From positions 263,846,250 to 263,910,249 of the forward strand of contig CATIUR010000001.1 of NCBI GenBank assembly GCA_949592205.1: DNA of 64,000 bases, written 5' to 3'. The notes beneath the pieces are model-generated. The model was not told the DNA's origin. It did not search any database and saw only the letters and a program-made list of their open reading frames with translations. The position numbers were made by a program, and so were the translations under genes. Of the stretch, positions 33,401 through 42,400 are shown piece by piece (within the stretch, counting starts at the first letter, position 1; each line of letters begins with the position of its first letter). The DNA is from Helichrysum umbraculigerum. Taxonomy: Eukaryota > Streptophyta > Magnoliopsida > Asterales > Asteraceae.

Positions 33401-35489
33401 AATATTCTATTCGACATACTATCTATGGCATAGTGTCTAAAAGCAGCTTCTAGAGCAGATGTAATTTGTGAGTATATGTTAAATCTTACTGCTATGCATG
33501 TACTGAAAGTAGTATCCTCAAAAGAGGAAGATATATATTATAAAATTGAGTTCCCTCCATATGGTTAGCCGTATGCTTATATTCCCTTATTACACAGAAC
33601 ACTTTAAAAAGAAATATACGTATATGAAACCTTTTCCATGTATTCTCTACAGTGCTAGGATTATTAAAGAAGATAATGTAGTATAAAATTTCATGCAGTG
33701 ACCGATTTTGAGAATTTAGATCTTTTATAATTCAAGAAGTTTTAGTGCGAATACAAACTCTTCTCGTTATTTAGTATATAAAAATTGTGTACAAGCAGAT
33801 AAGTGTGGTAATTTACCACTCTCCTATATGTCCCACTAGATCATACCCCCCGTGAAGATAACAATGTTCACCATCTCTAGTTATTAAGGTCTTGAAGTGC
33901 ATGATAAAGTATTCTAATCAGCTTAGAAGATTACTGTGGTATAGGAAGTATAACTGCTGGCTTACCTTGGGTTGCTGGGTTTATTATTGCTACTGTGCAT
34001 GACTACCAGCGTTCTCAATTAATATTAAAATGTGGTGTTAGAAGAAATCTATAAAGCTGAACCTGAAGTCTTCATATATAGTTATTTGTATATGACAGAA
34101 TCTAATGCCAACTTGACTCTGATTACTCACTTATGAACTTTATATGTTTCATAATTTCATGTTTTTGCCTTTTTTAAAGAATATATTTTCTGACTTTTTG
34201 TTTTGTTTCTATCATTTTTGAGTTTACATATTGCGTCCCATCATGTGCATCCTTTGTTTAGATGATTGTTTGGGGGTACTGATTGTAAATGACTAAAATG
34301 AGCTCTATAAACAATCAGGTCCTTGATAAGATGCATGCTCGAGGCATGGGCCCCCGTCAGCTCATAACTAGACAGCCCACGGAAGGAAGAAGCCGGAATG
34401 GAGGTGAGAATTCTGCTTGACATGGTACTTGATGATAGTTTTTATTAATAAATTGTAATAATTACGTAGGTCTGCGTGTGGGGGAAATGGAACGAGATTG
34501 TTTGATTGCCTATGGAACTAGTAATCTGATTTATGAGCGCTTAATGCTCTCTAGTGACCCTTTTGAGGTTCAGGTACAATTACATATCTCTAACTTGTCT
34601 ATTTAATGCCTACTGATGTCATGATCTCAATGCTTTTATCCTTTTTCTTCTTATTTGGCAGGTTTGTAGAAAGTGTGGCTTACTAGGATACATAAATTAT
34701 CAGACAAAAACTAGAGTATGTGCCACATGCAAGAATGGGGATAATATCTCAGCCATGAAACTACCATATGCTTGCAAGCTTTTATTCCAGGTAAATAGGT
34801 TAAATATTTCTCAAGCAGATTTCTCCTTTTTTTTTCTCTGTCACAGTGTCACATGTCAAATCTAGTTCTGTGACAGTATTGTTCTTAATCTGTTGGTCTT
34901 CTCCTCTACGACGGTACAAGTCTAAACTGATTGAACTGAAGGGTTCAAAAACAGAACCGTACCCCTCTAGAGATTGTTCTTCAAATCTGTAAAGCCGTCA
35001 CCTTTTATTTTTAAATTAGAAAATCACAAGTTTTCGGTTGTTTTCTCAAAGCTTCTTACGTCCGATTTTGTCTTGTTTTTTTGGTCAGCATTTCTGCCTT
35101 GCAATAATAGTTGACGGTTGACTTCTTGAATTCTTGATTTGAAGTTCTTTTAAGAATAATTACCTAAGTACAATATTTCTGATTCTTGTGTCTTAAAATT
35201 ATTGGTTACGAATGTTCGTTCATTATTAAAATTGTTGAGACAGCACATACTTGTGAGTTGATCTCACATATCATTTTATCATCTGTATCTGGCAGTAACT
35301 TCCTAACATGTATTGAACTATCCATCACTGCTTCTTGGTCTCACGTTACCTACTCATGTCAAATGAATTGAGTATCACTTTGGTAGCTATTTGCTCTTTC
35401 CAAAAATTGAAGTTAAGCACTTTTCTTCCGGTTTGCAGGAACTCCAGTCAATGAATATAGTTCCACGTTTGCAGTTGGCTGATTCATGA
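9728..35489 (+). CDS. NRPC2: DNA-directed RNA polymerase III subunit 2, 38 exons
   Basis: This is the second-largest subunit of nuclear RNA polymerase III, which forms half of the active centre. Exons: 9728-9774, 9846-9930, 10733-10854, 11333-11425, 12148-12223, 12304-12394, 12506-12558, 13325-13389, 13469-13574, 13717-13827, 22174-22233, 22410-22439, 22561-22611, 22693-22791, 23891-23950, 24180-24272, 25498-25599, 25676-25786, 25919-26035, 26259-26375, 26469-26549, 28400-28504, 28587-28667, 28750-28881, 28976-29020, 30030-30107, 30197-30336, 30438-30525, 30954-31073, 31147-31282, 31391-31521, 32239-32364, 32450-32505, 33295-33365, 34319-34403, 34470-34573, 34662-34790, 35439-35489. All introns are GT-AG and phases join, giving about 1148 residues, normal for RPC2. 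Motifs: CPCDTPEGEACG (~490), GYDIEDAIVMN (~758), VGDKFSSRHGQKG (~899, active-centre lysine and histidine region), and a C-terminal zinc ribbon (Cys 1091, 1094, 1109, 1112). The ending PYACKLLFQELQSMNI is typical of Pol III. Exon 29 holds one extra base (separate entry). Intron 10 is 8.3 kb through transposon insertions. Confidence 0.93.
14875..15240 (-). pseudogene. Decayed Copia RNase H fragment
   Basis: On the minus strand, 15078-14875 reads LQSNSAVSSIAIHPVLQFI and continues with spaced matches to the Copia RNase H block that normally reads CDN-AA-SIA-NPV-H-RTKH-E-D. About 100 bp upstream (15150-15235) the strand shows degenerate traces of the preceding D-DWAG-TD-RRSTTGY block. Stops and frameshifts are frequent. 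It is an older Copia pol remnant, unrelated by position to the young element at 15460. Confidence 0.5.
15460..15940 (-). repeat. Copia 3' LTR
   Basis: It contains, in element orientation, the palindromic array (15889-15731), then a TATA box CCTATAAATAC (about 15681-15671). Confidence 0.93.
15731..15888. repeat. Palindromic word array C (RTCGCANNNCGAY type)
   Basis: Six 15-bp words: CATCGCGTGGCGACC (15731), CGTCGCACAGCGAAC (15752), CATCGCATAACGACC (15782), CATCGCATGGCGATG (15803), GATCGCATAGCGATC (15853) and GGTCGCATGACGACC (15874). The last three are palindromes with a central spacer. The array lies 50-210 bp upstream of the LTR TATA box. A second copy is in the other LTR (20462-20619). Confidence 0.92.
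15941..15952 (-). other. Copia polypurine tract
   Basis: AAGGTGGAGATT on the minus strand, directly next to the 3' LTR: the plus-strand primer site. Confidence 0.85.
16058..18862 (-). CDS. Copia integrase, reverse transcriptase and RNase H
   Basis: Open for about 930 residues on the minus strand from just after a TAG. Domains in order: the end of the GAG-pre-integrase zinc region (LGHMSEKGL, CEAC), the integrase core with D59, D122 and E158 (HSDLWGP, LRTDNG, NGVAER; numbering from the first open M-like codon), reverse transcriptase with YVDDMLIAS, and RNase H with the Copia end ADMLTKVLP. All catalytic residues are present. The open frame continues upstream in the same frame as the Gag-protease frame, from which it is separated only by one stop. 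Copia order (IN before RT) sets it apart from the Gypsy elements here. Confidence 0.93.
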   Translation of the reverse strand, partial: DKTELWHRRLGHMSEKGLTTLSRRGLLGGHVTGRMGFCEACVKGKQRRVSFGVGKHTSTEVLEYIHSDLWGPSPVKSHGGCSYFVTFIDDYSRKVWLYFLKSKDEVFGKFKEWKIMVEKRSGKRVKTLRTDNGLKFCNAPFDNFCKAEGIVRHRTVRHTPQQNGVAERMNQTLLQRARCMRVYADLPKQFWAEAVNTACYLINRSPSTAIDLKTPQEMWTGSASDYSGLRIFGCPAYAHVNDGKLEPRAMKCVFLGYADGVKGYRLWCTEKDRTPKFIISRDVTFHEAAMLDQRGDLGNQAEKDQGANRKVEFNTPDRVVVGEHEKEAEKVPNIQGELSSQGSVEGTADTGPSGSVKSEPVLTGEDAQETDDLPIAQRKEKRNVQKPARYANITSFDSVAYALAVGEDVDLDEPNSYKEAVGSQDVESWLVAMKEEMESLEKNQTWVLVPLPEKVKPVGCKWVFKRKEGISGVEPPRFKARLVAKGFSQKEGIDYHEVFSPVVKHKTIRVLLAMVSVFDLELEQLDVKTAFLHGSLDEKIYMSQPEGFIQPGKEDHVCLLKKSLYGLKQSPRQWYKRFDSFMISHGYLRNQFDNCVYSKGLLDGSFIYPLLYVDDMLIASKNKTDIDELKVLLKSEFEMKDLGSAKKILGMEIWRNREEGLLYISQEKYVEKVLEAFRVNQSKIVSTPLAAHFKLDRSTLPKTNDEKEYMKKVPYLSAVGSLMYAMVCTRPDLAHSVSVVSRFMSNPGKAHWEAVKWIMRYLKGSSGLCLRFGPNKDVSDLVGYVDSDHGGDLVKRRSLTCYIFTLFGCSVSWKVTLQPTVALSTTEAEYMSMTEGIKECMWLHGLIESLGLKVEKPTLFCDSQSALNLAKNPVYHERTKHIDIRLNFIRDILESGRFLIHKIDTEENPADMLTKVLPRAKFQLCLDLVNIRMR
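18863..18865 (-). other. Single in-frame TAG between Gag-protease and integrase
   Basis: The upstream and downstream frames are the same frame; only this TAG, followed by GAT, divides them. It could be a disabling mutation (a C-to-T change in CAG would suffice), a sequencing error, or a readthrough stop setting Gag:Pol ratio. Confidence 0.9.
18863..20137 (-). CDS. Copia Gag and protease
   Basis: A 424-residue frame. The N-terminus has KFNGSNDFALWKVKMRALL (Copia Gag start). A UBN2-type Gag body spans ~60-200, followed by a basic linker rich in K and R (~208-230). A CCHC zinc knuckle CYGCYEKGHFKKDC lies at 235-248, and an aspartic protease with WVMDSGASHHM (DSG 300-302). The sequence to ~420 is the usual protease region. 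The frame ends at TAG (18863-18865), where family members read on into integrase. M5 (MSSQKF) is as good a start as M1. Confidence 0.92.
   Translation of the reverse strand: MIGKMSSQKFEIEKFNGSNDFALWKVKMRALLVHLGLNMAIDGDASWGEKTTADQKKSINGKAHSAILLCLADEVLREVVDETTAAGIWAKLCDKYQNSSLTNRLFQKQRLYNLRMTESTPVKDHLDNFNRIILDLLSINVKVDDEDQALILLCSLPGSYENFVDIMLYGRTEITVGDVKDALQSKELKRQVSVSDNSSGAGLSVERGRPTERGKKGKGKGKARSKSKAHAGTICYGCYEKGHFKKDCPKAKSGNGEKNRGSVSVAQESCEDEDYGEVLTTQEALPVSSGSESVGTWVMDSGASHHMVFSRDLFVSFKEWSGSVTMGDDRPKSIKGSGIVQIKTHDGIVRSLDCWYVPDLRKNLISLGLLARRGLRYVGDGEHVKVFKGSLLIMKGKMNNTNMYILDGNSVTGTVAVSQSLDKN
20175..20190 (-). other. Copia primer-binding site
   Basis: ATTGGTATCAGAGCCC on the minus strand next to the 5' LTR, complementary to the 3' end of initiator tRNA-Met. 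Confidence 0.92.
20191..20671 (-). repeat. Copia 5' LTR
   Basis: 481 bp, matching the 3' LTR at all but four visible positions. It carries the second copy of array C (20462-20619). Confidence 0.95.
20746..21652. mobile_element. Non-autonomous hAT element
   Basis: An 8-bp TSD ATCTACAG (20738-20745 and 21653-21660) flanks 907 bp with imperfect inverted termini CAGTGTTGGGAAAGTCGG and (complement of the right end) CAAGGTTGCAAAAGTCGG. The left subterminal part has about seven GGTCAAA repeats (20845-20935); both ends have CGACTAGTC-type words. There is no transposase. It lies about 70 bp from the Copia element in the same intron. Confidence 0.88.
23766..23840. repeat. TG/TA microsatellite in intron 14
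   Basis: Alternating TG and TA tracts. Confidence 0.9.
24446..24790 (-). mobile_element. Possible decayed Copia-type solo LTR in intron 16
   Basis: The layout TTTTTATTGATAACC..., a TTGTACA segment, then TCCTTATTTATCTAG resembles a minus-strand Copia LTR promoter region. No ends or TSD found, so this is weak. Confidence 0.25.
27178..27335. mobile_element. Short repeat element copy 1
   Basis: About 158 bp starting GAGTAAC and ending TTTAGGTCTACCAATCATTT. It matches a second copy at 36928-37107 (CCAATCACATCTTTAGGTCTA in both). Imperfect inverted ends (TAGACCTA) suggest a MITE. It abuts the ATT microsatellite. Confidence 0.6.
27333..27410. repeat. ATT microsatellite
   Basis: About 26 uninterrupted ATT units within NRPC2 intron 21. 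Open frames over it (poly-Ile/Asn) are artefacts. Confidence 0.97.
27926..28241. mobile_element. MITE copy 2 (GGGTGTGTTTGG termini)
   Basis: Same termini as the copy at 9092; TSD TAT (27923-27925 and 28242-28244). It sits in NRPC2 intron 21, about 160 bp before exon 22. Confidence 0.85.
29250..29460. mobile_element. Possible MITE in intron 25
   Basis: It begins GGGTGTGTTCGGTTTATGGG and contains GGAATG...CATTCCCAT inverted words typical of a common plant MITE type. The right end and TSD are unclear. Confidence 0.35.
30954..31073 (+). other. NRPC2: NRPC2 exon 29 with apparent +1 frameshift
   Basis: The exon enters in phase 0 and reads ILDNDGLASPGEIIRHQDI, as expected for RPC2. After the codons for L and Q there is a run of four A (31020-31023). 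With three A the frame continues KECPIDTKASINSHPSQ and leaves in phase 2, which is exactly what exon 30 needs (TQYRTSKQTYKGAEGE). With four A the exon is 120 nt rather than 119, and exon 30 is entered out of frame, hitting a stop within three codons. The lesion is at about codon 836 and would remove the catalytic C-terminal third. Confidence 0.85.
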
Positions 35490-36250
35490 TATATCTGTAT
35501 CATCATTCCAAGGCTAACCAATAGTAAGTGGCTACCTCTTTTCATTACTCATCATCGCATCAATTTTATAGGTGGCAATCTCGACACACTTAAAACTATG
35601 TCGGTTTGGGTTATATAAGATCTTCAATGGGTCATAATGGTAAAAAGATAAAAACTTTGGTTAATATAAAGACGAGTTTAATATGTTGCACGGGTTGAAC
35701 TGGGTGAGTCACCCCATGTGCATTTAAATACTTACAGTCCACTAACTTCGGTTATATAAAAGTATAACTTTGCTGTTTTGCTACTTTGATTTTATGATCT
35801 TACTTAACACCGTAGTTTTCCGAAATATAAAGAAAATTGCTGATGGGTCGGTCTAACTTGGCCTGATCTATTTTGATCCATATTTAGGAATTTGGATTTA
35901 CTTGTTTGGACCAGTTATCAAATTTGCTCATTTTGCCACATGACTTTATTTTTAGATTTGTGGAATGAAGAGTTTGGATTTCAACTGTTTGTTGGCGTGG
36001 ATGGATTGTGTCATGCTTTACAACCAATTCATTTTCGGGTATCGTTGAACAGGCTGCTGGCGACATCGAGAAATGGCAGATGATCGTTATACATTGTATT
36101 CTGTTAGTCTCTTATAGCTACTTCAGTTTTTCATGGCACCCGTTTTTGCGGTACATGTTAGCATTGATAGTATTCTTATTGGCAGATTGGACGATCCTTC
36201 ACACATTATGTATAGAGCATTATTATTATTATAATTATAATTATAAAATA
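35490..36250 (+). other. Probable NRPC2 3' UTR, perhaps with an intron
   Basis: A GTAAGT donor at 35524 and an acceptor-like TTGAACAG at 36045-36052 could bound a 3' UTR intron. No secure polyadenylation site could be fixed. Short open frames here look like chance. Confidence 0.35.
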
Positions 36251-36555
36251 TAAATTATAAATGAATTTCTTGAGATGTTGACTATTGTTGTGTTGTGGCA
36301 ATCTTTACAAGAAGAACCAACTTTCCAAAGCTAAAGTATTAGTCCATTAGACAACTGCGTTCAAGTGTTGTATATACAAATTTTTAGTTAGTTTATATAT
36401 ATTTAGGGAATCGATAATAACAGATCTAGCGGTTTTCAATAAGAAAAAGATGTGATGCATAAAGTTATTGTACTATTCGGTTATGTCACTCTCACCGATG
36501 ATTTTGCAAGCTTTTAATATGACAACTAGTTGGTAATCGTTTAATTACGCTAGTA

Positions 36556-36685
36556 ACACTTTTTTTACGAGTTTATATGTATATCGTCTTTAAGGTTGAT
36601 GTATAGCGTGTAGTCTTAGTGACACTTTTTTACGATTTTATATGTATATTTACTTTAAGGTTGATGTATAGTGTGTAGCCGAGGT
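36556..36685. repeat. Two tandem 66-bp units
   Basis: Shared core ACACTTTTTTTACGA then TTAAGGTTGATGTATAG; period 66 bp. Confidence 0.8.
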
Positions 36686-36927
36686 AGAATACCATTGACC
36701 ATTATTTCATGTGTGAAATGCCCTTATTTATTTGTTTTTCCTTTTCTTTTTTAAAAAATCTTCATATCCAAAAACATCAAAATTACCATAGCTGAACAAA
36801 AATACTATAAATAAATATCATGTTTATCATATAACTCACAAATATTATCTTCTTTCTTACAGTTTATGAATAATCAAACAAAGCTTCTCTAGAACATACT
36901 TAAAGTTGATTTTTATATTTATCAATC

Positions 36928-37107
36928 GAGTAATGTTAAATAGGTCTACTTACGTAGATCAAAAAACAGACATAACTTTCTGATTGGTTGCTTTTCTCTC
37001 TCTCTCTCTCTCTTAATCTCATCCAATCAATTTTTCAAACCCACCAATCACATCTTTAGGTCTAAAATTAGTCCTATACATTTAGGTCCACCAATCATTT
37101 TCCTTAT
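36928..37107. mobile_element. Short repeat element copy 2
   Basis: Second copy of the element at 27178, with an expanded CT run inside. It ends where the SINE target site begins. Confidence 0.6.
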
Positions 37108-37124
37108 CAATCCATATAACTTCT

Positions 37125-39387
37125 TGTAACACCCCCAAATTTAACGAGTTGCGGAAGCATACTTTGGGTGTTACTAATCAATATACAAAGCACAAGATAT
37201 ATAGCAAACGACCTCTAAATGAGACGTTTGTAAAATAGTTACATTTCATAATTTGAATCGTTTGAAAACCGTAGGTTTTCGTACACAAAAATGTAGTTTC
37301 CTAGAGTCCGCGCGTATAGCGGAAGATTCTATTACATAATCATAGTTACAAAAGATAATGCCAAAGAATCTTCGTTAAATGCAGTTTGTAAATCATGCGA
37401 CTCTAGCTAGCAATCCTGGAGTGAACCTACTCCGTAAGTGTACCTGAGATGCAAAGCTAGAAAGTGTCAACCAAAAAGGTTGGTGAATCTCACAGGTTTA
37501 GTAATAAGTAAGTGTTATGAACCACAAGTATGTACCCGTATTGCTATCAAGCAAAGTAAGTTAATCAGTATATCAGTACAGTGCCATGAGCTCATAAGTT
37601 GAAGCTTAACCGTGTAGTGTGAAATAAATCACGTACCCCCGTGAGTGCTATCCGCACACTCATATGTAACAAATACTAATATGTCTGTTTCTACGTGTAA
37701 ATCAGTACGTGGTGGCGCTACCACCCCAGACAGGGATTGTCAGTCCCAAATGGATCCATTTACTAGTACTCGCGCTTAAGACCATAACTAACAACTTACG
37801 ATAAGGAGGCTTTCAGTGGATAAAAGTAACTCATGCGTTTGTTTGTAATCAGTAATGTTTTCAGTTCAGTACATTGTGTTCATCCGTAAAACAGTTGCTA
37901 AGTATCTCACCCCAAGTAAAACAGTAAAAAAAAAAAAGGGGCTGTAAGACTCACCTGAGTCGAGCAGTGGTAAATAGCAAGTAGTAGTAAAGCAAGTAGG
38001 TTCTCCGAACCCGTAACCTTCTAGTGCCTAAACACGTAAGGTTAAGTAAGTAGATGTCTCGCAAGACCATCTAGGCTAGTTGTTCATACAACCCGTTGTG
38101 TGTAATGTTGGTTCGTTCTCGTTTGTATCAAAGTATACGGCCCGTTGGTGATTTGTTATAATTAAAGTTTATCATTTATAACGCAATTTAGTGTAATTGT
38201 AATAGAAAGTATGTTCTATGACGTTTGTTAAGTCGTATGACATAAGTATTTGAAGTTGTGTAAGTTCGACACTTAGTAAAATCTGACTTTTCAAGGTTCT
38301 GTCATGTGCGACGTAGCGTGCGACGTAGGGTGCGACGTCGGGTGCGACGTCGGGTGCGACGTCAGGTGCGACGTCAGGTGCGACGTCGGGTGCGACGTGG
38401 GCATGTACGTCGCATGATGCGACCTTCGCAAATCAATGCGACGTAGGAGGCAGCGTCGCTAATGCGACGTTGGGGTTTTTATGCGACGTAGGCCGCGACG
38501 TCGCAGAGGCCGGTGGTCAAATGCGACGTAGCGGTCTGATGGCCGGAATTTTTGTCGAAAACGAGTTTTCCGGTTTCCGTTGGGTCCAAATCTTTTACCC
38601 AACCCTTATATGAACATATTAAGCCATTATAAACTATAAAAACGTAAAAATGAGTAGAAACGGAGAGTTGTCGGGATTTGTCGGAAACTTACAAGGTGTC
38701 GGATTGAAAATCCGAAAAGATAGGAATGTAGATCGGGATGCGGTGGTCGTGAATCTCTAAAAATCTTGAAGATCGGATGTCGTTTGATATGTTTATTTGT
38801 TGATTTAGATAGATTTTTGGTGGTGGTGTTTAGTGATTAGAGAGAAAAGGAAAGGAAAGAGAGAGAAAGAAAGAAAGTGAAATGAAAGAAGGTGGGTGGA
38901 AGTGGGAGGTTAAATCCCCACTTTCGCCCCGTGTTCCCGCTCCGCGCGGTGTTCGTTTGCTCCGTCATTGAAACTTTAAATATTTATTTTACGCGTTTAA
39001 TTATATTTATAAATCACAAATCTTGTTAAATAATTTATTTAAATTATTTCCTTAAATCTTTAATAGTTTAAATTACATTTAATTTCTTTTGTTTTTAAAT
39101 CGTGTAAGTGTATATCGAGTAATACGAGATAATTACCAATTATTATAAAGTAGCGTTCCGGTCATAATTGCGTTATCTTAGTTTATAAACATTTGTTCAC
39201 CAACGTCCGTGTTAACCGAATAGAATTTCATTCTATTTAAGTCGCGTACGATTTAATCAAATCGTAAAGTTGTATATATATTAACCAACATATAATCCGA
39301 TACATAAATTAGCCTAACTCAGTACTAATTACATGTATTAACAAAGAGTTAGGCGCTAATATTAGCCCTAATTTGGCGGTTGTTACA
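37125..39387 (-). repeat. Gypsy 3' LTR
   Basis: TGTAACACCCCCAAATTTAA start and GGCGGTTGTTACA end. In element orientation: a CT-rich leader-like stretch (38900-38810), array D (38530-38306), TATA-like GTTATAAATGA (~38181), and the hairpin CAACC/GGTTG (37482-37468) followed by CTCAGGTA. Confidence 0.96.
38306..38530. repeat. Palindromic word array D (GTGCGACGTCGG tandem)
   Basis: Eight 12-bp tandem units from 38306 to 38401, varying at the last three or four positions (TCGG, TCAG, TAGG, TAGC, TGGG). Dispersed TGCGACGT words follow to 38530, including the perfect palindrome GCGACGTCGC. The cores contain GACGTC, the C-box recognised by plant bZIP factors. An identical array is in the other LTR (46116-46340). 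Confidence 0.94.
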
Positions 39388-39400
39388 TTCTCCCCTTGTT
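39388..39400 (-). other. Gypsy polypurine tract
   Basis: AACAAGGGGAGAA on the minus strand, next to the 3' LTR. Confidence 0.85.
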
Positions 39401-39420
39401 AAAAGAATTTCGTCCCGAAA

Positions 39421-42400
39421 TTAGCTTGATTGCACGGTCGGTGCGTTGTCAGGGAAGAGATGTGGGTATTTCAGTCGCATTTGGTCTTCCCGTTCCCAAG
39501 TGAATTCAGGACCACGTCTAGAATTCCACCTGATTTTTACGATGGGAATACGACTCTGTTTTAGTTGTTTGACCTCGCGGTCCATTATTTCCATAGGTTC
39601 CTCGACAAAATGAAGTTTATCATCGAGTTGAATTTCGTCGAGCGGTATAATCAGTGTCTCATCAGACAAACATTTCTTCAGATTAGAAATGTGGAATGTG
39701 TTGTGAACGCTGCTAAGCTCAGCAGGGAGTTGCAGGCGATATGCCACTGGACCAATCTTTTCAAGAATTTCGAATGGTCCGATGTATCTAGGATTTAGTT
39801 TGCCTCGTTTTCCGAATCGAATGACACCTTTCCACGGTGCCACTTTGAGAAGTACCTTGTCCCCTACTTGGAACTCAAGGTGTTTGCGTCTCACGTCAGC
39901 ATAGCTTTTCTGACGATCGCGCGCGGCTTTTAGTCGATGTTGTATGCCGACGATCTTTTCAGTTGTTTCATGTATGATTTCTGGACCGGTGAGTTGTGTA
40001 TCCCCCACCTCAGTCCAACAGATAGGTGACCGGCACTTACGACCGTACAGTGCCTCGAATGGTGCAGCCTTTATGCTGGTGTGATAACTGTTGTTGTACG
40101 AGAACTCGCACAACGGCAAGTGGTTTTCCCAGTTTTTACCGAAGTCAACTACGCAGGCTCGTAGCATGTCTTCCAGTGTTTGTATGGTTCGTTCGCTCTG
40201 GCCATCGGTTTGAGGATGGTAAGCCGTACTCATGTCCAGACGAGTACCAAGAGATTTCTGTAGTGATTGCCAGAAGCGGGAAGTAAACCGAGCATCTCGG
40301 TCGGAGATGATTGAGATGGGCACACCGTGTCTTGACACGATCTCTTTCAGGTAGATCCGTGTCAACCGTTCCATCTTATCAGTTTCCTTGATGGCTAGGA
40401 AATGAGCAGATTTAGTGAGTCGGTCGACGATCACCCAAATGGTATCGCAACCGCTAGAAGTTTTCGGGAGTTTAGTAATGAAATCCATGGTGATCTGCTC
40501 CCATTTCCATTGTGGTATTTCGGGTTGTTGTAGCAAACCGGAAGGTTTCTGGTGTTCAGCTTTAACCTTGGAACAAGTAAGACACTTGCCAACATAAGTT
40601 GCAATGTCAGATTTCATGTTGGGCCACCAGTACAGTTCCTTGATGCCGTGGTACATTTTGTCGGCACCGGGGTGTATAGAGTATTTAGACTTGTGAGCTT
40701 CATTCATCACCAAGTCTCGAAGGTTCCCAAAACTTGGTAACCAGATTCGATTTGAGAAGTATTTGGCCCCGTTAGATTTGGTTTCAAATTGTTTATCCAT
40801 GCCCCGCAAGGCCTCGTTTATCAAGTGTTCTGGTTTGAGTGCTTCGAATTGAGCGGCGAGAGTTTGATTAATGAGATTGTTGTGAATGGTCATACCGAGA
40901 GCTCGAACTCGAAGTGGCTTCACTCGTTCCTTTCGGCTCAAGGCATCGGCAACAACATTTGCCTTGCCCGGATGATAGCGGATTTCGCAGTCATAATCAG
41001 TAAGCAACTCGACCCATCGACGTTGCCTCATGTTGAGATCCTTTTGATCGAAGATATGTTGGAGACTTTTATGGTCAGTCAAGATTGTACACTTGGTACC
41101 GTATAAGTAGTGTCTCCAGATTTTCAGAGCGAAAACAACAGCCCCCAACTCTAGGTCATGAGTTGTGTAATTCTTTTCGTGGACCTTGAGTTGTCGAGAG
41201 GCGTAAGCGATGACCTTGTCTCGTTGCATCAACACGCAACCAAGACCTTGGTGTGAAGCATCACAGTATACCACGAAGTCATCGTTGCCTTCGGGTAAAG
41301 ATAAGATAGGTGCACTGCAGAGTTTCTGTTTTAGTAGCTGAAAAGCTGACTCCTGTTTGTCAGTCCAATCGAACTTCTTTTCCTTTTGAGTCAGTGCAGT
41401 GAGAGGTAGGGCTATTTTTGAAAAGTTCTCAATGAATCGCCTGTAGTATCCGGCGAGTCCTAAGAATTGGCGTACCTCGGTCGGTGTAGTAGGTGCTTGC
41501 CAACCCTTGATAGCCTCGATTTTTGAAGGATCCACATGAATCCCTTGATTGTCAATGACGTGTCCAAGGAATTGAACGGTTTTCATCCAGAACTCACACT
41601 TAGAGAATTTGGCGTACAACTCTTCGTGTTTGAGCAGCTCTAGGATGGTTTTCAGGTGTTGCGCGTGTTCTTGTTCAGTGCGTGAGTAAATCAAGATGTC
41701 ATCGATAAAGACGATAACAAACTTGTCAAGGTAAGGTTTGCACACCCGATTCATAAGATCCATGAATACAGCCGGTGCGTTGGTTAAGCCGAATGGCATC
41801 ACTTGGAATTCATAATGCCCGTAGCGAGTTCGGAAAGCTGTTTTAGGAATATCTTCATCACGAACTCGGAGTTGGTGATAACCCGACCGTAGATCGATCT
41901 TTGAATAAAAACTCGATCCCTGAAGTTGGTCAAACAGGTCATCGATGCGAGGAAGTGGGTAACGGTTCTTGACAGTTAATTTGTTGAGTTCACGGTAGTC
42001 GATGCACATGCGGAAAGAACCGTCTTTCTTTTTCACAAACAGGACCGGAGCTCCCCAAGGTGAGGAACTTGGTCGAATGAATCCCTTGTCCAGGAGTTCC
42101 TGTAATTGAGTAGACAACTCCTGAAGTTCGGATGGGGCTAGTCGGTAAGGGGCTCGTGCCACGGGTGCTGCGCCGGGCACAAGATCAATAGAGAATTCGA
42201 CTTGTCTAGTTGGCGGAAGGCCAGGCAAGTCTTCAGGAAAGACCTCTGGGAAGTCTCGAACGATAGGCACATCCTCAAGTCGCTTTTCAACCGACTTTTT
42301 CTCCATAACGTGCGCGAGGATTGCCTGGTACCCTTTTCTCAAGTACTTTCGGGTTTTCATGCAAGAAATGATGTTTATTCTCGTCCCACCGGTCTCCCCT

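Noticed and set aside
38306..38401. 12-bp tandem as ordinary minisatellite
   Set aside because: Dispersed single words continue to 38530 and other LTRs have analogous arrays, so replication slippage alone does not explain it.
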